From Mycobacterium sp. (GTDB lineage: Bacteria; Actinomycetota; Actinomycetes; Mycobacteriales; Mycobacteriaceae): a DNA stretch of 64,000 nucleotides. Location: NCBI GenBank assembly GCA_023264735.1, contig JAHFVD010000027.1, positions 1-64,000 on the forward strand, written 5' to 3'. Every line of letters begins with the position of its first letter. The first letter of the stretch is position 1. Under the pieces are notes generated by a model. The model made no database searches and was not told the origin of the DNA. It was given only the letters and a program-made list of their open reading frames with translations. This document shows positions 8,658 through 19,122 of this stretch, in pieces. The position numbers were made by a program, and so were the translations under genes.

Positions 8658-9997
8658 CAGAGTCGGCCCATCCAGCTGTGGAAGCGACCGTCAGGGTCGT
8701 ACTCGGCGCGCACCCGGTCGAGTTTGGCCATGGCATCGTCGGTGGCGAACTTCGCTGGCCGCTTGCCGAGATTCTCGTCGGCAAGCTGGATTCCGGTGGC
8801 CAGCGGCGCCATGGCGGCCATGTTGGACCGCGGCCAGTCGCTGTACTTCTCGTCGTCGGCGGCATTCTCCCACCCGGCATACAGCGCCAGGTAGACCTCG
8901 GCTTCCAGGCTGTAGGCCATGTCCTGCCGTTGCGGCGACGGTCCCCACATCAGCCAGAGGAAGTGGGCCGGATGCGGAGGCAAGGTGTCCAGGATGTTGT
9001 GGATGCCCGGCAGCAGATCGGCCGCCGAGGCGTTGGTCCACATGTTGTCGGCGGTGTACCGGTGATCGGCGAGGTAGTTGCTCATCACCGCGGTGTACCA
9101 CTCGGGCATCTCCACCGGCGCATAAGGAACGGCAACTAGGGCCTTGTCCACGATGGGACAACGGTCGAGAATGCCGAAGGCTCCCTTGGCTTCCGCCTCG
9201 GTGTCGGCGAACACCGGTGAGGCCAGCACGATGGCCGGACGGTCGATCCCCGCGTTGGGCACGCTGCTGGAGGCGACGATCTGCACCTCCACCCGGCGGT
9301 CGACGTCACCGGAAATCTCACGCGCCCAGGTGTAGATCTCGTCGGCGTACTCGATGGGATACGCGTAGAAGCTGCTACCCAGCACGGCGGGCTTCGGGAA
9401 GAGCTTGAGGTGGAAGGCGGTGACCACCGCGAAAAAGCCCGGTCCCGCACCGCGGGCGGCCCAGTACAAGTCCGGGTGATTGTCGGCGTCGATGTAGATC
9501 TTCTCACCGTCGGCGGTGACCACGTCCAGGCCGATCACGCTTTCGCACGCCGGCCCGTAGACCCGGCTGTTCCACCCATAACCGCCCTGCAGCAGGTAGC
9601 CGCCGATGCACACACCCTTGCAATGTCCGGCCGGGAAGAAAAGCCCGACGTCGATCAGGTCGTTCATCAACGCACTGCCGCCCTTGCCCGGTCCGGCGAC
9701 GGCCGTCATCCTGTCGGCGTCGATGCTGGTTTGATCCACCCGGCTCATATCGAGCAGCACCGCGCCGTCGCGCAGGTGGCTGGCCGCCCAGCTGTGTCCG
9801 CCGGACTTGATGCTGACCTGCTTGTTGTTGGCCTTGGCGTAGCGCACGGCGGCGACCACGTCGTCGGCGTCGACCGCTTGGACGATGACGTCCGGATAGC
9901 GGTCGGGCACGCGCTGGTTCCACACCGTGGCAGTGCGCGCGTCTTCGTAACCTTCGTCGCCGCGGAAGAAATGGCGACCCTCGGGAAGCGACCCCAC
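8657..9997 (-). CDS. Berberine-bridge-type FAD-linked oxidoreductase
   Basis: A 446-residue flavoprotein of the PCMH/BBE family. The N-terminal FAD domain has S-G-G-H-S-W with His68 and a G-H-C-K-G-V segment with Cys126, the two residues that attach FAD covalently in bicovalent family members. The C-terminal BBE motif region ends in D-P-D-G-R-F-H. Such enzymes oxidise sugars, alkaloids or phenolic polyketides with oxygen. The GTG at 9997 is chosen because AAAGGAGA lies six bases upstream; the frame is open a further 18 codons but that stretch overlaps the operator. It is first in a two-gene operon with the PhlG-like hydrolase and divergent from the iclR-type gene, so regulation by that protein is likely. 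Confidence 0.88.
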   Translation of the reverse strand: MGSLPEGRHFFRGDEGYEDARTATVWNQRVPDRYPDVIVQAVDADDVVAAVRYAKANNKQVSIKSGGHSWAASHLRDGAVLLDMSRVDQTSIDADRMTAVAGPGKGGSALMNDLIDVGLFFPAGHCKGVCIGGYLLQGGYGWNSRVYGPACESVIGLDVVTADGEKIYIDADNHPDLYWAARGAGPGFFAVVTAFHLKLFPKPAVLGSSFYAYPIEYADEIYTWAREISGDVDRRVEVQIVASSSVPNAGIDRPAIVLASPVFADTEAEAKGAFGILDRCPIVDKALVAVPYAPVEMPEWYTAVMSNYLADHRYTADNMWTNASAADLLPGIHNILDTLPPHPAHFLWLMWGPSPQRQDMAYSLEAEVYLALYAGWENAADDEKYSDWPRSNMAAMAPLATGIQLADENLGKRPAKFATDDAMAKLDRVRAEYDPDGRFHSWMGRL

Positions 9998-10037
9998 CTG
10001 AGTCTCCTTTGGTTCACAGTCCGGACCGGTATGATCC

Positions 10038-10054
10038 GTATTGCGGCACAATAC
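10038..10054. promoter_or_regulatory. Candidate IclR-family operator
   Basis: Inverted repeat GTATTG-N5-CAATAC in the 90-bp gap between the divergent flavin oxidase and IclR-type genes. It is positioned to control both. Assignment rests on location and symmetry. Confidence 0.5.
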
Positions 10055-10087
10055 CGCGAGGGGAACGCACAGGGAAGGGACGACGAG

Positions 10088-10849
10088 ATGGCAGATCCGG
10101 AAACTTCCATGGTGCGTGGCGAGCGTGGCGGAAGTACCCGTGACGACGGTATTCAGGTACTACGCCGCGCTGCGGCCGCACTCGACGAGATCGCGACCGC
10201 TCCGGGCCGGTTGCGCCTGGTCGATCTGCACAGCCGGCTGGGCCTGGCCAAATCCACCGCGCGGCGGCTGTTGTACGGCCTGGTCGAGGTGGGCTTCGCG
10301 GCGGTGGACGACGACGGCCGCATCGTCCTCGGCGAACGGCTGCTGGGGTTGTCCAGCGCGAACGCCGCCCACATCACGGCGGCATTCCGGCCCACCCTGG
10401 AGCGAGTGGCCGAGGCGACCGGGGAAACCGCGGATCTCTCGGTGTACCGGGGCGGGCAGATGCTGTTCATCGATCAGATCGAATCGCCGCATCGGCTGCG
10501 CGCCGTGTCGGCGATCGGCGGGCGCTTCACGCTCTATGACACCGCCAACGGGAAGGCAGCGCTGGCACTGTTCGACGACGCCGACGTCGACTCGGTGCTG
10601 GCCGCCCTGGACCCGGCCGCCGCCGCCAGAGTTCGCGCTGAAATCCGCGAGATCCGTACCAGCCGAGTGGCTTTCGACCGCGACGAGCATACCGACGGCA
10701 TCTCGGCCGCCGGGATCGCGGGACGTGCGGTGGGCGGCAATATTGTCGCGATCTCGGTGCCCGCACCGACCGAGCGGTTCAACGAGCACAAGGGTCGCAT
10801 CGTGGCCGCACTGCACGCGGCCCTGGACGCGCCGATCTGGTCGAACTGA
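10088..10849 (+). CDS. IclR-family transcriptional regulator
   Basis: A 253-residue regulator with an N-terminal winged helix-turn-helix (about residues 20-80; recognition part L-G-L-A-K-S-T-A-R-R-L-L) and a C-terminal IclR effector domain (about 95-245; includes G-R-F-T-L-Y-D-T-A-N-G-K-A and G-G-N-I-V-A-I-S-V). IclR proteins commonly sense aromatic acids or other catabolic intermediates. The ATG at 10088 is preceded by AGGGA; a longer frame upstream lies inside the divergent oxidase gene and is ignored. It faces away from the flavin oxidase/hydrolase pair across a short gap with a palindrome, the classical layout of a local pathway regulator. Confidence 0.88.
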   Translation: MADPETSMVRGERGGSTRDDGIQVLRRAAAALDEIATAPGRLRLVDLHSRLGLAKSTARRLLYGLVEVGFAAVDDDGRIVLGERLLGLSSANAAHITAAFRPTLERVAEATGETADLSVYRGGQMLFIDQIESPHRLRAVSAIGGRFTLYDTANGKAALALFDDADVDSVLAALDPAAAARVRAEIREIRTSRVAFDRDEHTDGISAAGIAGRAVGGNIVAISVPAPTERFNEHKGRIVAALHAALDAPIWSN

Positions 10850-10980
10850 GGTAAATCTGACCATCCGGTTGGTTGGGCTTGCCAGCGAGTCTGCCCGCAG
10901 AGCACAGTGGCAGGCATGAGTGACGCTTGCGGAGCGAATCAACAGCGGACATGCGGCACCCGAGCCTGCGAGGGGGCCGC

Positions 10981-13203
10981 ATGAGCCGCACCGCTTTGCG
11001 TATCTGTCCGCTGTGCGAGGCCACCTGCGGGATGGTCCTCACCATCGATGACAACGATCGGGTCAGCTCGGCTCGGGGCGACCGTGACGACGTGTTCAGT
11101 CACGGCTTCATCTGCCCGAAGGGCGCCAGCTTCGCCGAATTGGACAACGATCCCGACCGACTCCAGAGCCCTCTGGTGCGCCGCGACGGCGAGCTGGTCG
11201 AAACCACCTGGGCGGAGGCCTTCGCCGCGGCCGCCGAGGGGCTGCAACGCGTCATCGCCGACACCGGCAGCACGTCGGTAGCGGTCTACCTGGGTAACCC
11301 CAACGCGCACACCATCGCAGGCTCTCTCTACGGGCCGGTCGTCATCAAGTCGCTGGGCACCCGCCAGGTCTACTCCGCCAGCACGCTCGACCAGATGCCC
11401 AAGCATGTCTCGTGCGGCTACCTGTACGGCAACCCGGTTGCCTTCACCGTGCCCGACCTCGACCGCACCGACTACCTCGTGATCATCGGTGGAAACCCGT
11501 TGGTGTCCAACGGCTCTCTGGCCACCGCGGCCGACTTCCCCGGCAAGATCAAGGCCTTGCGGCGCCGCGGGGGCACGCTCGTGGTGGTCGATCCCAGCCG
11601 TACCCGCACCGCCGAATTGGCCGACCGCCACCTGCCCGTGCGGCCCGGCTCCGATGCGGCGCTGCTGTTCGCGATCGTGCACATCCTCTTCGACGAAGGT
11701 CTTGTCGACTTGGGTCCGCTCGCCGACCACGTCACGGGTCTTGATCGGGTACAGGCGGCGGCAGCCGACTTCCCGCCGGACGCGGTTGCCGAACATTGCG
11801 GGGTCGATGCCGACGAAATCCGCACTCTCGCACGAGAAATCGCGGCGTCACCCAGTGCGGCGGTTTACGGCCGCATCGGCACCTCGACCGTCGAATTCGG
11901 CACCCTGACCAGTTGGCTTGTGGACGTGGTGAACATCCTCACCGGCAACCTGGACCGGCCCGGCGGGGTGATGTTCGCCAGCTCACCGATCGCCGGCGCC
12001 CCGCGACCCGCTCGGCCCGGCCGGGGTTTCGCGACAGGCCGCTGGCGCAGCCGGGTCTCCGGCCATCGCGAAGTGTTGTCCGAGATGCCCGCGGTCGCGT
12101 TGACCGAGGAGATCGAGACCCCCGGCGAGGGGCAGATCCGGGCGATGATCACCATCGCGGGCAATCCGGTGTTGTCGGCACCCGATGGCACCCGCCTGCA
12201 GGATGCCCTGGCCGGCGTCGGCTTCATGGTGTCGGTGGATCCGTACCTCAACGAGACGACCCGGCATGCCGACGTCATCCTGCCGCCGCCTCCGCCTTCG
12301 CGCGCAGCGCATTTCGATCTCGCGCTCAGCGGCGCGGTGGTGCGCAACAACGCCCGGTTCTCGCCGCCGGTACTGCCGCTGGCCGATGGCAGGCCCGACG
12401 AGTGCGAGATCCTGGCCCGGCTCGCGCTGATCGTGCTGGGCCTGGGCCCGGACGCCGACCCGAACCTGGTGGACGACCAGGTGATCGGGTCGACGCTGGG
12501 CAAGGAGGTCGCCGACGAGCACTCCCCGGTCGCCGGCCGGACGGTCGAGGAGTTGACCGCGATGCTGCCCGACGGCCGCGGTTTCGAACGGCGGCTGGAC
12601 ATGATGCTGCGACTGGGACCGTTCGGCGACGGATTCGGCACCAAGCCCGACGGCCTCACACTGCAGCGGCTCAAGGACGCCCCGCACGGGATCGACCTCG
12701 GCGCGCTGGTCCCGCGCATTCCGGAGGTGCTCCGCACACCCTCGGGGACAGTCGAATTGGATCCCGATCCGATCCTGGCCGATATCCCGCGGCTGCTGGC
12801 ATCGCTGACGTCGGAGCCGGGGTTCCTCCTGATCGGCCGGCGGCACCTGCGCTCCAACAACAGCTGGATGCACAACCTGCCCGCGCTGTCCGGCGGCTCC
12901 AATCGGTGCACCCTGCAGATCCACCCCGACGATGCCGCGCGGCTGGGCCTGGAGGACCTGGCGGTGGTCACCGGGCCCGGCGGAAAACTCGAAGTGCCCG
13001 TTGAGATCACCGACGCCATCCGGCCCGGTGTGGTGTCACTGCCGCACGGGTGGGGTCACACCGAGCCGGGCACCCGGATGCAGGTGGCAGCCCGGAACCC
13101 CGGCGTGAACGTCAACAGCCTCAACGACGGCACGCTGCTGGATCCGTTGTCGGGCACCGCGGTGCTCAACGCACTACCGGTCGAGGTCGCCCGCGCCGGT
13201 TAG
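10981..13203 (+). CDS. Molybdopterin-dependent oxidoreductase
   Basis: A 740-residue member of the DMSO reductase/formate dehydrogenase-like superfamily. An N-terminal [4Fe-4S] motif is formed by Cys9, Cys12, Cys16 and Cys45. The central molybdopterin-binding region is present, with G-G-N-P-L-V-S-N and V-V-D-P-S-R-T-R-T motifs, and the C-terminal dinucleotide-binding domain contains R-R-H-L-R-S-N-N-S-W-M-H. Cys145 is a possible molybdenum ligand, uncertain. No twin-arginine signal is seen, so it is probably cytoplasmic. The ATG at 10981 has GAGGGGG just upstream. It lies 131 bases after the IclR-type gene in the same direction and abuts the O-methyltransferase gene tail to tail. The substrate is unknown; similar to Rv0197 by recall. 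Confidence 0.85.
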   Translation: MSRTALRICPLCEATCGMVLTIDDNDRVSSARGDRDDVFSHGFICPKGASFAELDNDPDRLQSPLVRRDGELVETTWAEAFAAAAEGLQRVIADTGSTSVAVYLGNPNAHTIAGSLYGPVVIKSLGTRQVYSASTLDQMPKHVSCGYLYGNPVAFTVPDLDRTDYLVIIGGNPLVSNGSLATAADFPGKIKALRRRGGTLVVVDPSRTRTAELADRHLPVRPGSDAALLFAIVHILFDEGLVDLGPLADHVTGLDRVQAAAADFPPDAVAEHCGVDADEIRTLAREIAASPSAAVYGRIGTSTVEFGTLTSWLVDVVNILTGNLDRPGGVMFASSPIAGAPRPARPGRGFATGRWRSRVSGHREVLSEMPAVALTEEIETPGEGQIRAMITIAGNPVLSAPDGTRLQDALAGVGFMVSVDPYLNETTRHADVILPPPPPSRAAHFDLALSGAVVRNNARFSPPVLPLADGRPDECEILARLALIVLGLGPDADPNLVDDQVIGSTLGKEVADEHSPVAGRTVEELTAMLPDGRGFERRLDMMLRLGPFGDGFGTKPDGLTLQRLKDAPHGIDLGALVPRIPEVLRTPSGTVELDPDPILADIPRLLASLTSEPGFLLIGRRHLRSNNSWMHNLPALSGGSNRCTLQIHPDDAARLGLEDLAVVTGPGGKLEVPVEITDAIRPGVVSLPHGWGHTEPGTRMQVAARNPGVNVNSLNDGTLLDPLSGTAVLNALPVEVARAG

Positions 13204-13869
13204 CTACGTGACCACGGCGACGGCGAAGCCGTCCCAGCCCTTCACACCGAGTGTCTGGATGGCCGCGATATCCAGCCGCGGGTGCGTGCCCACCATCTCC
13301 AGCATGTCGCGCACACCGCGGGCCTGGGTATCCCCCGGTGCCGGGTCGAGGATGCGGGCATGGCGCACAACGTTATCCACGACGATCACGGTGCCGGGCC
13401 GGCCGAGGTCGATGGCCCACTGGACGTAGGCGCTGCTGTTCTCCTTGTCGGCGTCGATGAACACCAGGTCGAACTGCCCGGTCAGGCCGGGCAGACTGTC
13501 GAGTGCCGCACCCACGACGACCTCCACCCGGTCGGCCACACCGGCGCGCTCCAGGTTGATCCGAGCGACCTCGGCGTGCCGCGGTTCGTATTCCAGGGTG
13601 ACCACGCTGCCTTCGGCGCCGACACCGCGGGCCAGGCAGATCGTGCTGTACCCGCCGAGCGTGCCGATCTCGAGGACCCGGCGCGCGCCGCTGATCCGGG
13701 TCAGCAGATAGAGCAGCTGCCCGCTTTGCGGTGACACCTCGATGGCAGGCAGGCCCGCCGCGGTCGAATCGGCCAGCGCGGCAGCCAGTATGGGGTCCTC
13801 GTCCAACAGCAGCCGGTCCAGTAATGCGTCGACGGGCCGCCAGTCGTCGGGTCCGATCGTGTCGCTCAT
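13204..13869 (-). CDS. Class I SAM-dependent O-methyltransferase (Rv0187 type)
   Basis: A 221-residue enzyme of the COMT-like O-methyltransferase family. The SAM-binding motif V-L-E-I-G-T-L-G-G-Y-S-T (about residues 65-76) and the metal-site segment D-L-V-F-I-D-A-D-K-E-N (about 132-142) are both present. Metal-dependent methylation of catechol-like hydroxyls is the family reaction. The ATG overlaps the TGA of the upstream zincin-like gene (ATGA, 13866-13869), indicating an operon with it and the DUF2786 gene. The order matches Rv0187, Rv0185, Rv0184, Rv0183 in M. tuberculosis. Confidence 0.88.
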   Translation of the reverse strand: MSDTIGPDDWRPVDALLDRLLLDEDPILAAALADSTAAGLPAIEVSPQSGQLLYLLTRISGARRVLEIGTLGGYSTICLARGVGAEGSVVTLEYEPRHAEVARINLERAGVADRVEVVVGAALDSLPGLTGQFDLVFIDADKENSSAYVQWAIDLGRPGTVIVVDNVVRHARILDPAPGDTQARGVRDMLEMVGTHPRLDIAAIQTLGVKGWDGFAVAVVT

Positions 13870-14363
13870 CGCACTCCTTCTTTCGCGTAGACCACCCGCA
13901 GCACATGGCCGACTTCTGGGCCCATCACCACACTAGCCAGCTCGCAGAACGTCGCGATGAAATCCGGCCCATGAGCCGGCCCCTGCGGCGTCAGATGGTG
14001 CGCGATCTCGTGCAGCAGAACCAGCTCACGCATCGCCCAGTCCGCGGAGTCCCGGTCTGGGACCGCGATAATCCCTGTGCCGTCAGAGTTTTCGTAATGG
14101 GCGGCGCTGGCCGCACGCCGGGGTCGCACACTCAATGGCCCGGGCGCGGGCCAGCGAGTAGCCACGGCGGGCAGCGCGAGGACGTCGTCGACATAGCGTT
14201 GCACCGACGGCATCGACGCGAACCGCCCCTCCGGCGGCAGGGTGAGCTGCGTGCCGAAGAAGTCGATGGTGCGTGAACTGTGTTGGGCGGCACGGTCGAA
14301 GAGGGTGCGGACGAACTCCTCGGCCGCGTAGACGCGGGAGCGTTGGCTGTCGCGCACCGTCAC
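13866..14363 (-). CDS. Zincin-like metallohydrolase, TIGR04338/Rv0185 type
   Basis: A 165-residue protein of an actinobacterial family of unknown role. It carries an H-E-x-x-H-H motif (His118, Glu119, His122) with a third candidate ligand His131, a zinc-metalloprotease-like arrangement. No signal peptide is seen. Its GTG overlaps the stop of the DUF2786 gene (GTGA) and its own stop overlaps the methyltransferase start, so three genes form a tightly coupled operon. A proteolytic role has not been shown to my knowledge; the call is by motif and synteny. Confidence 0.8.
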   Translation of the reverse strand: MTVRDSQRSRVYAAEEFVRTLFDRAAQHSSRTIDFFGTQLTLPPEGRFASMPSVQRYVDDVLALPAVATRWPAPGPLSVRPRRAASAAHYENSDGTGIIAVPDRDSADWAMRELVLLHEIAHHLTPQGPAHGPDFIATFCELASVVMGPEVGHVLRVVYAKEGVR

Positions 14364-15109
14364 TTGCGCAGCCGGGTCCGCGCCCCCGGCAGTTCGGGAC
14401 TAGATCCCAGCCGGGCCTGCCTGCCGGCCCGGTCACCGGCGCGCCGGGCGGCCGACGAATACCCTGCCGACGCGCGGCTGGCCTGCCAGGTACCGCGCGC
14501 TTGGGAGTTCTGCCGATAATGGTCGCGCAGTTCAAGTTCCTTGTTGCGCAAGGCCAAGGCTGTTCCCGGCGCGGTCTTGCGGTCCCGGGTGGCTTCCTTC
14601 GTGGCCTCCTCGCGCGCCTCGGACAGCCGCTGGGCGACGCGGGCGCCGAAGGCCAGCTGGAAGTTGAGCCGCGCGGTGATCGTCGGCGTGGGCTTGTGCG
14701 CTCCGGTGGCCAGGTAGGCGTCGCACGACCGCACCATCTGCACGACCAGGCTGGCGTACAGCGCGTGGCTGGCGTCGATGTCTTCGGCGAAGCCATAGGC
14801 GTAGACGTACGTCGAATTCGAGGCGACATCGCATTTCACGTCGTTGGCCGCGGCGATACCCGCGAACAGCTGCACGTAGGTGCGCAGGCCGCGAGAGCCC
14901 GGGTCGCCGATGGTGATCGTCCGCTGGGTCGGCACCTGAGCCGCGGTCCGGGTGGCGGAGTGGGCGCGCGCGACAGCCAGGTCGATCGACGTCGCGGTGG
15001 CCAGCCGCTGGGCGGCGGCCATGAAGGCTTCGGCCTCGTGGACGTTGTCGGTGCCTTCGGCCTGGCGCAGCAGCGCCGCGATCCGCGCCAGCATCTTGTC
15101 GTCCGTCAC
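14360..15109 (-). CDS. DUF2786 domain protein (Rv0184 type)
   Basis: A 249-residue soluble protein. The N-terminal DUF2786 domain begins L-A-R-I-A-A-L-L-R-Q-A-E-G-T and contains the H-E-A-E-A-F-M-A-A-A-Q segment typical of the family. The C-terminal third is basic and Ala/Arg-rich. I chose the GTG at 15109 because family members begin T-D-D-K-M-L-A-R; an ATG ten codons upstream is possible. It heads the three-gene operon with the zincin-like protein and the O-methyltransferase. Function unknown. Confidence 0.72.
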   Translation of the reverse strand: MTDDKMLARIAALLRQAEGTDNVHEAEAFMAAAQRLATATSIDLAVARAHSATRTAAQVPTQRTITIGDPGSRGLRTYVQLFAGIAAANDVKCDVASNSTYVYAYGFAEDIDASHALYASLVVQMVRSCDAYLATGAHKPTPTITARLNFQLAFGARVAQRLSEAREEATKEATRDRKTAPGTALALRNKELELRDHYRQNSQARGTWQASRASAGYSSAARRAGDRAGRQARLGSSPELPGARTRLRK

Positions 15110-15157
15110 GATTGGCAACCTAGCGGAGCACGCCGACATCGGTGTGCCACTGGCTCG

Positions 15158-17040
<1,883 letters not shown>

Positions 17041-17096
17041 CTAACCGCCAAGACACCGCCGTCCGTTGTCGGTGCGCGTGCGTAAGCTCGGTCGGT

Positions 17097-18104
17097 GTGA
17101 GCGTGCTCGCGCATAGTCTGGATGACGGTCTCGACCCGGACCGGGGCGATTTCCTGGCGCAGGCCGAGCCCTACCGGCGCGAATTATTGGCGCACTGTTA
17201 CCGGATGACCGGGTCGTTGCACGACGCCGAGGACCTGGTGCAGGAGACGTTCCTGCGGGCGTGGAAGTCCTATGACCGCTTCGAGGGCAAGTCGTCGGTG
17301 CGGACCTGGCTGCATCGCATCGCCACCAACACGTGTCTGACGTCGCTGGAGGGCAGGCAGCGCCGGCCGCTACCGACCGGGCTGGGGGCGCCGAGCTCCC
17401 AACCCACCGACGACCTCGTCGAGCGTGGCGAGGTGCTGTGGCTGGAGCCATTGCCCGACTCGTCATATGAAGATCCCACAGACCCATCTACGATCGTCGG
17501 TTCCCGGGAGTCGGTCCGGTTGGCTTTCGTTGCGGCGCTGCAGTATCTGTCACCGCGGCAGCGGGCCGTTCTGGTGCTGCGCGATGTGCTGCAGTGGAAG
17601 GCCGCCGAAGTCGCCGATGCCATCGGCACCTCCGTCGCTGCGGTCAACAGCCTGCTGCAACGGGCGCGTGCCCAGCTCGACGCCGTCGGGCCCAGCCAGG
17701 ACGATCAGCTATCGCCGCCGGAGTCGGCGGAGGCCCGCGAGCAGCTGGCCCGCTACATCTCGGCGTTCGAGGACTACGACATCGAGCGGCTGGTGGAAAT
17801 GTTCACCGCCGAAGCTATTTGGGAGATGCCGCCGTTCGACGGCTGGTATCAGGGCGGCCCGGCCATTGGTGCGCTCATCCACCACAACTGCCCGGCGGAC
17901 AAAGCCGGTGACATGCGGCTGGTGCCGCTGACCGCCAACGGACAACCGGCCGCAGCGATGTACATGCGTCTGCCCGAGACCGGCGGCCGCCATGTGCCGT
18001 TCCAGCTGCACGTGCTCGACCTTGGCCCAGACGGAATCTCGCATGTCGTGGCCTTCCTCGACACCAGGTTGTTCGCGAAATTCGGTCTACCCGAAGCGCT
18101 TTAG
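17097..18104 (+). CDS. sigG: ECF sigma factor SigG with SnoaL-like C-terminal domain
   Basis: A 335-residue extracytoplasmic-function sigma factor. Region 2 lies at about residues 26-85 (C-Y-R-M-T-G-S-L-H-D-A-E-D-L-V-Q-E-T-F) and region 4 at about 150-197 (L-S-P-R-Q-R-A-V-L-V-L-R-D-V and a helix-turn-helix A-A-V-N-S-L-L-Q-R-A). A SnoaL/NTF2-like domain follows from about 215 to 330. In related sigma factors this extra domain tunes activity instead of a separate anti-sigma factor, and no anti-sigma gene is seen nearby. Start is a GTG. Divergence from the Rv0183-type lipase matches Rv0182c. Known M. tuberculosis SigG is linked to DNA damage and stress. Confidence 0.9.
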   Translation: MSVLAHSLDDGLDPDRGDFLAQAEPYRRELLAHCYRMTGSLHDAEDLVQETFLRAWKSYDRFEGKSSVRTWLHRIATNTCLTSLEGRQRRPLPTGLGAPSSQPTDDLVERGEVLWLEPLPDSSYEDPTDPSTIVGSRESVRLAFVAALQYLSPRQRAVLVLRDVLQWKAAEVADAIGTSVAAVNSLLQRARAQLDAVGPSQDDQLSPPESAEAREQLARYISAFEDYDIERLVEMFTAEAIWEMPPFDGWYQGGPAIGALIHHNCPADKAGDMRLVPLTANGQPAAAMYMRLPETGGRHVPFQLHVLDLGPDGISHVVAFLDTRLFAKFGLPEAL

Positions 18105-18159
18105 GCCCCGCAGACCGAGCGGCCAGTCATGACAACTGGCCACTCGGTATCGGCTCCGG

Positions 18160-19122
18160 TCAGTCGATGCCGATGATCTCCTGCGCGATGGCGGCCACCC
18201 GGGTCTGGGCAGCCGACACCAGCCGCTGGCGATTCTTGTTGGCCTCCTCGTAGGCGACGATGGCGCGGATGTCAGCCGGATCCTCGAGATCCTTCACCGC
18301 GGCGACGGCGTCGTTGAGGTTGAGTTCGTCGTAGCCGGCGATCGGCAGTTCCTCGGGTGACAGCACACCGGTGACACTGCGCAACGAGTGCAGTGCGTCG
18401 GCAGCGCCGTCGGCACCTTCGCGACGGACCACCCGTTCGGCGGTCTCCAGCGCGGCATCCCTCGATGCCTGGGCGGCCTTGACGGCCACCTCACCGGCGT
18501 GCGCACCGCGGCTGACCAGCTGGTCGACGATGGGCCGGCTGTTACGGATGGCATCGAGTGCCCGGTCGATACCGCGGACCGACGAAATCACCGGCCAGTT
18601 GGCCACCCGGACAGTCAGTCCGGTCAGGATCTGCAGCGGCGTGCGCCGCAGCGCGGCCGGGCCGCCCAGCGCGTCCTCGGCCAGCACGGTGGTCAGCCAG
18701 TCGACGGTCGCCGAGTGTGCGGCGATCAGGCGATTGGCCAGGTTCTCGACATCGGGCTGGTGGGTCGCGACGGCCAGCGCCTTCACGTAGCGGGAGCGAT
18801 CGAGCAGCTGGCCCTCCAGCGCGAGATCGCCCAGCAAGGCCTCGTCGAACGGCTGCGCCTGTTCGGTGAGGGCCTTGACGGCGGCAGCCGCGCGGCCGAA
18901 GAACGGACCGATGAAATCCGGGAAACCACCGAGGTCGCGGATGGCGCCCTCGATGGCCTCGGCACGTTCGCGGCCGTTGGCGGCGTTCTGGGTGAGCTCG
19001 GCGCGCACCGCATCGGTACGAGCCTGCGCCACCCTGGTCTCGGCGATCTGGATCTCGGTATTGGTCAGGTCGAGCACCGCCCGCAGCTGGGCGAGCAGGG
19101 TGGTGGTATCGGATGTGGTCAT
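18160..19122 (-). CDS. Helical ferritin-like/lipid-droplet-type protein, function uncertain
   Basis: A 320-residue, almost entirely helical and Ala-rich protein with no signal peptide. The first about 170 residues look like a ferritin-like helical bundle (long amphipathic helices with E-I-Q-I-A-E-T-R and N-G-R-E-R-A-E-A-I-E segments). The C-terminal part carries the pattern L-P-I-A-G-Y-D-E-L-N followed by a Y-E-E-A-N-K-N-R helix, which recurs in actinobacterial ferritin-like and lipid-droplet-associated proteins. AAGGGGAAG precedes the ATG. It lies convergent to sigG, 55 bases apart. I cannot assign a reaction. Confidence 0.6.
   Translation of the reverse strand: MTTSDTTTLLAQLRAVLDLTNTEIQIAETRVAQARTDAVRAELTQNAANGRERAEAIEGAIRDLGGFPDFIGPFFGRAAAAVKALTEQAQPFDEALLGDLALEGQLLDRSRYVKALAVATHQPDVENLANRLIAAHSATVDWLTTVLAEDALGGPAALRRTPLQILTGLTVRVANWPVISSVRGIDRALDAIRNSRPIVDQLVSRGAHAGEVAVKAAQASRDAALETAERVVRREGADGAADALHSLRSVTGVLSPEELPIAGYDELNLNDAVAAVKDLEDPADIRAIVAYEEANKNRQRLVSAAQTRVAAIAQEIIGID

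Noticed and set aside
9410..10087. Long N-terminal extension of the IclR gene.
   Set aside because: It lies inside the divergent oxidase gene; the ATG at 10088 has a ribosome site and gives the normal family length.
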